Positions 58,463 to 64,000 of a stretch of 64,000 nucleotides of DNA are shown here, piece after piece. The position numbers and the translations under genes were made by a program. The stretch lies in assembly GCA_036023115.1 (NCBI GenBank), contig JAYKKT010000040.1:6850001-6914000 (forward strand). The letters run 5' to 3'. The stretch's first letter is position 1; every line of letters starts with the position of its first letter. The stretch is from Brasenia schreberi. Taxonomy: Eukaryota > Streptophyta > Magnoliopsida > Nymphaeales > Cabombaceae. The notes below the pieces were generated by a model. That model was not told where the DNA came from and did no database searches. It saw only the letters and a program-made list of their open reading frames with translations.

Positions 58463-59905
58463 AACAACAACAACTACTAAGCCTTCTCCCATACTAGACG
58501 GGGTTGGCTAGATGGATTCTTTGTTTCCACATAGCCCTATCATGTGCCATATTAGCAGTTAACTCACAATAAGCTAGATCATTCTTTATTGTTTCTTTCC
58601 AATACTTTTGTGGTAGTCCTCTACCGCTTTTAAGACTTTCAAAATCTAGTTTTTCATACCTTCTTAAAGGTTCTTCTTTTGATTTTCTTTCTATATGTCC
58701 AAACCATCTTAAACGATATTCTCTCATTTTATCCTCTATTGGTGTCACTCCTAATTTGTTTCTAATAATCTCATTTTGTATACGGTCTTTTCTTGTATAA
58801 CCACTCATCCATCTCAACATCTTCATTTCTTTCACACACATCTTTTGTACATGTTGATGATTAACTGCCCAACACTCAAAACCATAAAACATGACAGGTC
58901 TAATTACTGCTCCATAATATTTACCTTTTAACTTTAATGGTATCTTCTTATCACAAAGAATACCTGATGCTCCTCTCCATTTTAACCAACCAGCAATAAT
59001 TCTATGCGTAACATCTCCATCAATTCTTCGATTACTCTGAAAAATTGACCCTAGGTATTTAAACATTTTTTTGTTAGATGCAATGAGTACCAAAACCAAA
59101 GTTTTCATGAATACCTTGATATCCTAATGCTTCTTTATCAACATATTTATTTAAGTGTCCTTCTAAACAAATCATCTCTGTTTGTGAAATTCTTTAAATC
59201 ACCTTATCTAACTCTTCCCAAAAAGCCATCTTTATACTATTTTCTAGTCCTACTTGGGGTGCGTAAGCATAAACTATATTCAAAACCTCTGTTCCTAACG
59301 CTAATTTCAGTGTCATGATTTGGTCACCTTATCGTTGTATGTCTACTATACTATCTTTTAAATCTTTATTTATGATAATACCAAGCCTTTAGCTTACGTG
59401 AGTATCATAATTTAAAACCTGTATCCTCAATTATAAACATAGAATATGAATCTTTCTCCGAATCATAGTATCTACCACCTCCATTAGCTTACCAGATAAT
59501 GTTTCAATATTTCATGAACCAATATGAATCTTATTATCTAGGACTAGCTTCTTTATTCCCCTCATCCGTCCATATTAAAAATGTAGAGACCATCTCTGTA
59601 ATTTATTCACTACATTCGGGCGGCAATGTAGTGGAACTAACTTCTTTACCCACACCCGTTCATGTGGGAACCCTCTCTACAATTGATTCACTACATCCGG
59701 GCGAAAATGCAGTGACCCTTGCTTGCTTTTTACTGCATTCGGGCTCGGGCTCTGCAACGCGTAGTTAAGAGGGGACGCCTCAACGCAATGCTCATAATTT
59801 GTGTAATCCATAGTATAAAAATCCAACCAGAAGCTTAACTCAACCCTCCTCCTTTATCCGGGCTTGGGAAAGGCATTGCAAGAGTGATCCCTTACATGAA
59901 CGGAG
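58463..59905 (-). mobile_element. RTE-type LINE with internal deletion, in myosin intron 10
   Basis: A CAACAACAAC tail at the left, then a 204-codon minus-strand frame (58494-59108) with [29 protein letters not shown] and GRGLPQKYWKE, the reverse-transcriptase tail. This is followed directly by endonuclease-region sequence (to about 59520), so the RT core is deleted. The right end has GC-rich 5' UTR sequence (TATCCGGGCTTGGG). TSD TTTGTTTTTGTTTTTTAC (58445-58462) recurs at 59906-59924 with one extra T. Confidence 0.88.
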
Positions 59906-59924
59906 TTTGTTTTTGTTTTTTTAC

Positions 59925-60848
59925 GTTTGAAGAAATATGCTTTCAGTATGCTCTTGTAATATTTATCTTGTCTCCAGAGTATTTCTCATTTAGTTTCTTT
60001 TCTCACACTAGGTATGACGAGAATAAGTCGATCTGCTTAAGAGGTTGGTGTAAGTGTTGTTGATCCGCTTGGATCGGATTCCTCAACAATTAAGTTAGAT
60101 GTATGTAATAATAGATGACACGACCAAACACATATATTGGATCCCATGGTAGCTGCGGCAGTAAGTTTTGATTTGTATAGTAAAAATTAGGTGGCAGGAA
60201 CTGATTGTACATGGGGACAATTGTTGGACAAATTTAGAAATGGAAAAATATAGATAACCCTTTTGTCATATACATGGGTGGGCAATCTTCTGTTATAATG
60301 GGAGTGAATGTGATAAGGAAAGGAAAAGAACGTAAATAGTGGGAAGAAATAGCAGACAGTGGATGAGAATATCAATTCCGATCCATTTTCAACATGCAAA
60401 TGGGATGAAATCCGACATGACTGATGGGCATGCACGTTCCAATCCCAAAATACTTTATATTTTATTCGCATCGCATCTGCTTTCTTGTAATTAGAATATG
60501 CGTTTCCTGTTTGAGAAGGATATTTGAAAAATCTGAACTGACTCAGGACATTGGTCAAATGATTTTTTGTCTTGGTGGAGGGTTTAGAAACTTGAAATAA
60601 CAGAGAATAGGTTATCACTTGAGAACCATGCTTTTTCTGTGTTGATTGCATCCTCATTCTTCCTCTTTTTTTTTTTAATGTTAAGATGTTGTGCTTTGTT
60701 TTAATATTTCCTCAAACGGAGGCTAGCTTGCCGTCTTCGTTTTTAGTGTTAAGATGTTGTAGTTTGTTTCAAAATTTCCTGAAATGGAGGCTTGCTTGTT
60801 ATAGTTTATTATCAACTGGCAGTTAACTTGCGAAATTCTTCTGAACAG
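59925..60848 (+). other. Myosin intron 10, right part
   Basis: No genes. Two diverged tandem copies of a 50-base unit (GTTAAGATGTTGT...GGAGGCT) occur at about 60682-60733 and 60748-60798. Confidence 0.6.
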
Positions 60849-60967
60849 GAGCGCACAATGTTGCTAAGTTGATAGGCTGTAGTATTTTGGATCTGATTTC
60901 TGTCTTGTCAACACGTAAAATGCGAGTCGGAACCGAAAATATAATTCAAAAACTGACATTGCCCCAG
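60849..60967 (+). CDS. Myosin VIII exon 11
   Basis: 119 bases, phase 1 to 0. Encodes HNVAKLIGCSILDLISVLS then KMRVGTENIIQKLTLPQ. Confidence 0.92.
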
Positions 60968-61050
60968 GTAAAAATATTAAGCGACCTACTTGTTTTCCTT
61001 TCCCAGTTTTCTTCTAATTTGGTCATCAACACTTCTTTTTTCCTTACTAG

Positions 61051-61203
61051 GCCATTGACACAAGGGATGCATTGGCAAAGTCAATCTATGCCAGTTTATT
61101 TGAGTGGCTGGTAGAACAAATCAACCTCTCCCTAGAGGTGGGGAAACGGCGCACTGGCAGATCCATCAACATTCTTGACATCTATGGTTTTGAATCTTTC
61201 CAT
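61051..61203 (+). CDS. Myosin VIII exon 12 (switch II)
   Basis: 51 codons. Encodes [20 protein letters not shown], then [20 protein letters not shown]. Switch II DIYGFE is intact. Confidence 0.95.
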
Positions 61204-61289
61204 GTATGCATGAAAATACAGATATAAATTTTTTTTAGCTGATGCAGATTTGGAAATCATTACTAACAAATGAGTCCTTTATTCTTTAG

Positions 61290-61379
61290 AAAAATAGTTT
61301 CGAGCAGTTCTGCATAAATTATGCAAATGAGAGGTTGCAGCAGCATTTCAATCGGCATTTATTCAAATTGGAACAGGAG
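61290..61379 (+). CDS. Myosin VIII exon 13 (relay helix)
   Basis: 30 codons. Encodes [20 protein letters not shown] and HLFKLEQE, near-identical to other plant myosins. Confidence 0.95.
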
Positions 61380-61776
61380 GTAATCGTTTAGGACCCTGCT
61401 TAGGTGGTTACTTGCCGTTCAGTTTTTTAATTCCATTCTTGTGCTTCAACTGTAACTTTAGATTGTGCATTTAGTTTTGATCCACATTACTTATTTAGAA
61501 TCTTAGATGACCCAATTTAAGCAAATATTCTAAATTTCTTATCATTATTTTAGTTTCTATGTACTGAATGTAATTTTTTACATGTTTGAATTAAGGTTGT
61601 TAGGCACCATAGTTAGATGTGTAGCATCTATTTTGTCCCTAAAGCACAACTTTTTCTTTAAGAATTATGGGGAAAGAGGAAAATTCAGGATAAATAGTAA
61701 AATCACCTTTGCTTCTAATCTGCTTTGGAACTGCTTTGTCTGTTCTTATGACTCCTAGTTTTCTGTTATGTTGAAG

Positions 61777-61854
61777 GAATATATTCAAGATGGAATTGAT
61801 TGGTCAAAGGTTTACTTTGAGGACAATCAAGATTGCTTAGATCTCTTTGAGAAG
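61777..61854 (+). CDS. Myosin VIII exon 14
   Basis: 26 codons after TTGAAG (a weak but valid AG acceptor). Encodes EYIQDGIDWSKVYFEDNQDC and LDLFEK. Confidence 0.92.
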
Positions 61855-62857
61855 GTAATCTAAAACTATAAATTGTTTGGTCTGTAAATTTGAAGCTTGA
61901 TGCCTCTGTTTGTGCTCGATCATTTGAATGCCATACGTCTGTGGATGAGAGGGGATTGGGGTGCAATTTAGTTGAAAACTGGTCATGGAGATCATTTACT
62001 CAAAGATGTTGCATACGCTGCCTCTTTTATATTTTCTTCTTAATCTGATCCTCGTAAAATGTAGTTGTTGTCCCTTGGTTGATGCTTGCTTGCTACTTGA
62101 AGTCCGATAGCTGTTTGTTGTTCTGTTGTAGTTTGTGGAGAGTTGATAATGGGAGTTAATATATTTTTTTCTTGGACGAGCATTGAGATCTTTATGTCAT
62201 TAATGAATTATGTTCAATTTCTAGTTTCATGTTTTTGAGTGTGTTTGTTAAATGTTCCTAATGCGGTGAAGGTTTGCTGAATTACATGCTGTGCCTATAC
62301 AACTAACTAGCAACCCAAGAGTGACTCCCTTGCGAGGCAGGGACGGAGCCAAGGTGGAAAGCAGGGGCTGGATCCTATTTAAGACTTCAGAATCTACATT
62401 AAGGGGTAGTACAGCCCCCCCCCCCTGCCCAAGAAATTCACAACAAATTAACTTCTGCTGCATAAGCTGTACATTCAACTTGCTGCATATTCTTTCGAGC
62501 ATTTTCTTAAGGTTTAGTCTGATTGCATGAATCTTTCATTGATTTGTATAAATTTTCTGTGGAATCTGTTTGCTTCATGGTGAAACGTGTGGTGTCATAG
62601 AAACATCAACTCCATTCAATTTAAGGGAAAGGCCTTTACTGTCGTATCCCCTTTATTTATCTGGGACCTACATTAGGCAAACACGATCTCTAATGGCTGT
62701 CCTCATGCTGAATCTTGAAGTTGTTTTCTCATATGGCTGAGGAAGGTCCCATAGTGGGCATTACTGAAGTCTTGTTTGGCGTTGCATTGTGCTTTTAAAT
62801 TTACTGAAAGGAAAGAGTTGGCTCCAACTGCTGATGTTCTATTTTTAATATATACAG
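61855..62857 (+). other. Myosin intron 14
   Basis: 1.0 kb. A patch at about 62340-62420 (GACGGAGCCAAGG, then a run of C) resembles a degenerate hAT MITE, without clear TSD. Confidence 0.5.
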
Positions 62858-63016
62858 AGGCCATTAGGATTGTTATCTCTATTAGATGAAGAGTCCACTT
62901 TTCCAAAAAGTACAGATTTAACCTTCGCCAACAAGTTAAAGCAACATCTGAGTTCTAATTCTTTCTTCAGAGGAGAAAGAGGCGAGGCTTTCTATGTCAG
63001 ACATTATGCGGGAGAG
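62858..63016 (+). CDS. Myosin VIII exon 15
   Basis: 53 codons. Encodes RPLGLLSLLDEESTFP, DLTFANKLKQHLSSNSFFRG and FYVRHYAGE. Confidence 0.95.
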
Positions 63017-63098
63017 GTTTTATAAAATTCTTTTCTTAAAAACCTAACTTAATTGCACTGAATTTTACGTTATCTCACAATAATTTTTTTCCCTTTAG

Positions 63099-63302
63099 GT
63101 TTTGTATGACACATGCGGGTTTCTTGAGAAAAACAGAGACTTGGTTCACATTGATTTAATTCAGCTTCTCTCTTCGTGTGCTGAAAAACTTCCTCCAGTA
63201 TTTGCGGCAAATATGCTCTGTCAATCTGAAAGGACTGTGGGTTCTCAGCATAGGCCTGCTGGAGCAGACTCACAGAGGCAAAGTGTTGCAACAAAATTTA
63301 AG
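63099..63302 (+). CDS. Myosin VIII exon 16
   Basis: 68 codons. Encodes CGFLEKNRDLVHIDLIQLLS and PAGADSQRQSVATKFK, the loop 2 region. The remaining motor (actin-binding and converter), IQ motifs and tail lie past the window. Confidence 0.93.
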
Positions 63303-63419
63303 GTATTTTGCTGTATTCTTGTTTGACCCTTGATTAGACTAAAACTTGAAGACATTGAGTTGATTGCCAAAAGATTGTTGGATAGTGAGAAATGTGAAAG
63401 TCATTAAACTTTTAGTATC

Positions 63420-64000
63420 AGTTTGACTCAAGTATGGATACAAAGGACACGCAATTGTCTGCAAAAGAACTATTACTCGTCTTACAAAAAAAAGAGGTCA
63501 AGTCTTCGACATAATCATAACAAACACTATGATAAACTTCTACACGCTCTTTTTGCATGCAAGGGTTTATAAACAAGGCTTTCTAAATGAAGGCTAAGAT
63601 CTCATACTTCAATTTGGCATACTACCTTCCCATATAGAGGTTTTCTTATGACCATTTTATTCATTTAACATGTTTACTCAAATGACTTTTCACATCTCCA
63701 AGAGTCACCATATGTATCTCTTTGTAGGACACTAACATAGTTTCGACACCTACAATGCTTGATGAAATATAAATTATTATTTTGAAAATACATCTTTTAG
63801 CTATTATGATAAACCATTATACAAATAAGCCGACTACAAAATAAGCATTTATCAACCTTTGGAAGTAAATCAAGTCAAAATATAACAAAATAAGCTAACA
63901 TGTTTACTCAAATAACTTTTCACATCAAGAGCCACCATATGTATCCCTTTATAGGACACTAACATAGCTTCGACAACTACAATAGTTGATGAGATATACA
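63420..64000 (-). repeat. Inverted copy of the intron 1 repeat (about 32.8-33.48 kb)
   Basis: Reads on the minus strand like about 32816-33475, including two tandem copies of the 240-bp unit (AAGATGTATTTTCAAAATAA, GGGATACATATGGTGACTC). It continues past the window edge. It sits in the intron after exon 16, in opposite orientation to the copy in intron 1. Confidence 0.85.

Larger units (their letters stand above)
26248..63302 (+). pseudogene. Class VIII myosin (ATM1-like), TE-invaded, probably inactive
   Basis: Sixteen exons of a plant class VIII myosin motor can be placed in order; the rest lies beyond the window. Class VIII myosins are actin motors linked to plasmodesmata, endosomes and the cell plate. 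Class VIII is shown by the N-terminal SLPAEFR and WSDHSVYGAKK segments and by GGADSQR-like loop sequence. Phases agree at nearly all junctions. Switch I (NDNSSRF) and switch II (DIYGFE) are intact. However, the exon with the P-loop (GESGAGKT) was not found between exons 5 and 6, where 20.8 kb of mostly transposon DNA sits. Exon 7 lacks an AG acceptor and is frameshifted into a stop. Such a copy cannot make an active ATPase. The surviving exons are well conserved, so inactivation would be recent; assembly error is the main alternative. Confidence 0.75.

Overview
This is a window of flowering-plant nuclear DNA. The evidence is AT-rich non-coding sequence, long (TA)n and (TC)n microsatellites, small GT-AG exons of a class VIII myosin (a class confined to plants and relatives), Ty1/copia and Ty3/gypsy-type LTRs primed by initiator tRNA-Met, RTE-type LINE tails ending in (TTG)n, and hAT elements. 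The species cannot be fixed from the sequence. Base quality looks good, but very few host genes are present: one single-exon gene at 1.6-3.1 kb and one large, TE-invaded myosin locus from about 25.5 kb to beyond the right edge.

Layout. 1-10.2 kb: the DUF761-type gene with its TATA box, then non-coding DNA with simple repeats and MITE-like elements. 10.2-12.2 kb: a 2.0 kb solo LTR with a perfect 5-bp target-site duplication (TSD). 12.2-25.1 kb: non-coding DNA with MITEs (one with a perfect 8-bp TSD), a copia gag scrap and a LINE 3' end inserted in a TA repeat. 25.5-64 kb: the myosin VIII locus, of which I can place 16 exons. Intron 1 (8.4 kb) holds a decayed copia element (27.1-30.7 kb) and a LINE-in-LINE nest (31.3-34.6 kb). 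The interval between exons 5 and 6 (20.8 kb) holds a hAT nest (38.5-42.7 kb) and two related non-autonomous LTR retrotransposons, here called A (42.86-46.29 kb) and B (47.10-55.97 kb). B has a complete copia element, C (50.93-55.87 kb), inside its 3' LTR. Later introns hold another LINE copy and, at the right edge, an inverted copy of a repeat also found in intron 1.

Main results. (1) Elements A and B have LTRs, TSDs, primer-binding sites and polypurine tracts but no retroviral genes. Their interiors are made of intronless fragments of unrelated host genes: Aux/IAA, the splicing factor SMU1 and a DExH-box helicase in A; an ABCB26-type transporter and the AP-4 beta subunit in B. Each has a palindromic minisatellite before the 3' LTR. 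They look like a gene-transducing retrotransposon family. (2) The myosin reading frame is excellent in 13 of its 16 exons. However, the exon for the ATP-binding P-loop could not be found, the exon 7 acceptor lacks AG, and exon 7 carries a replacement and frameshift. All three defects sit at the edges of the TE-filled interval, so this copy is probably a pseudogene. (3) Matching TSDs allow the order of many nested insertions to be read directly.
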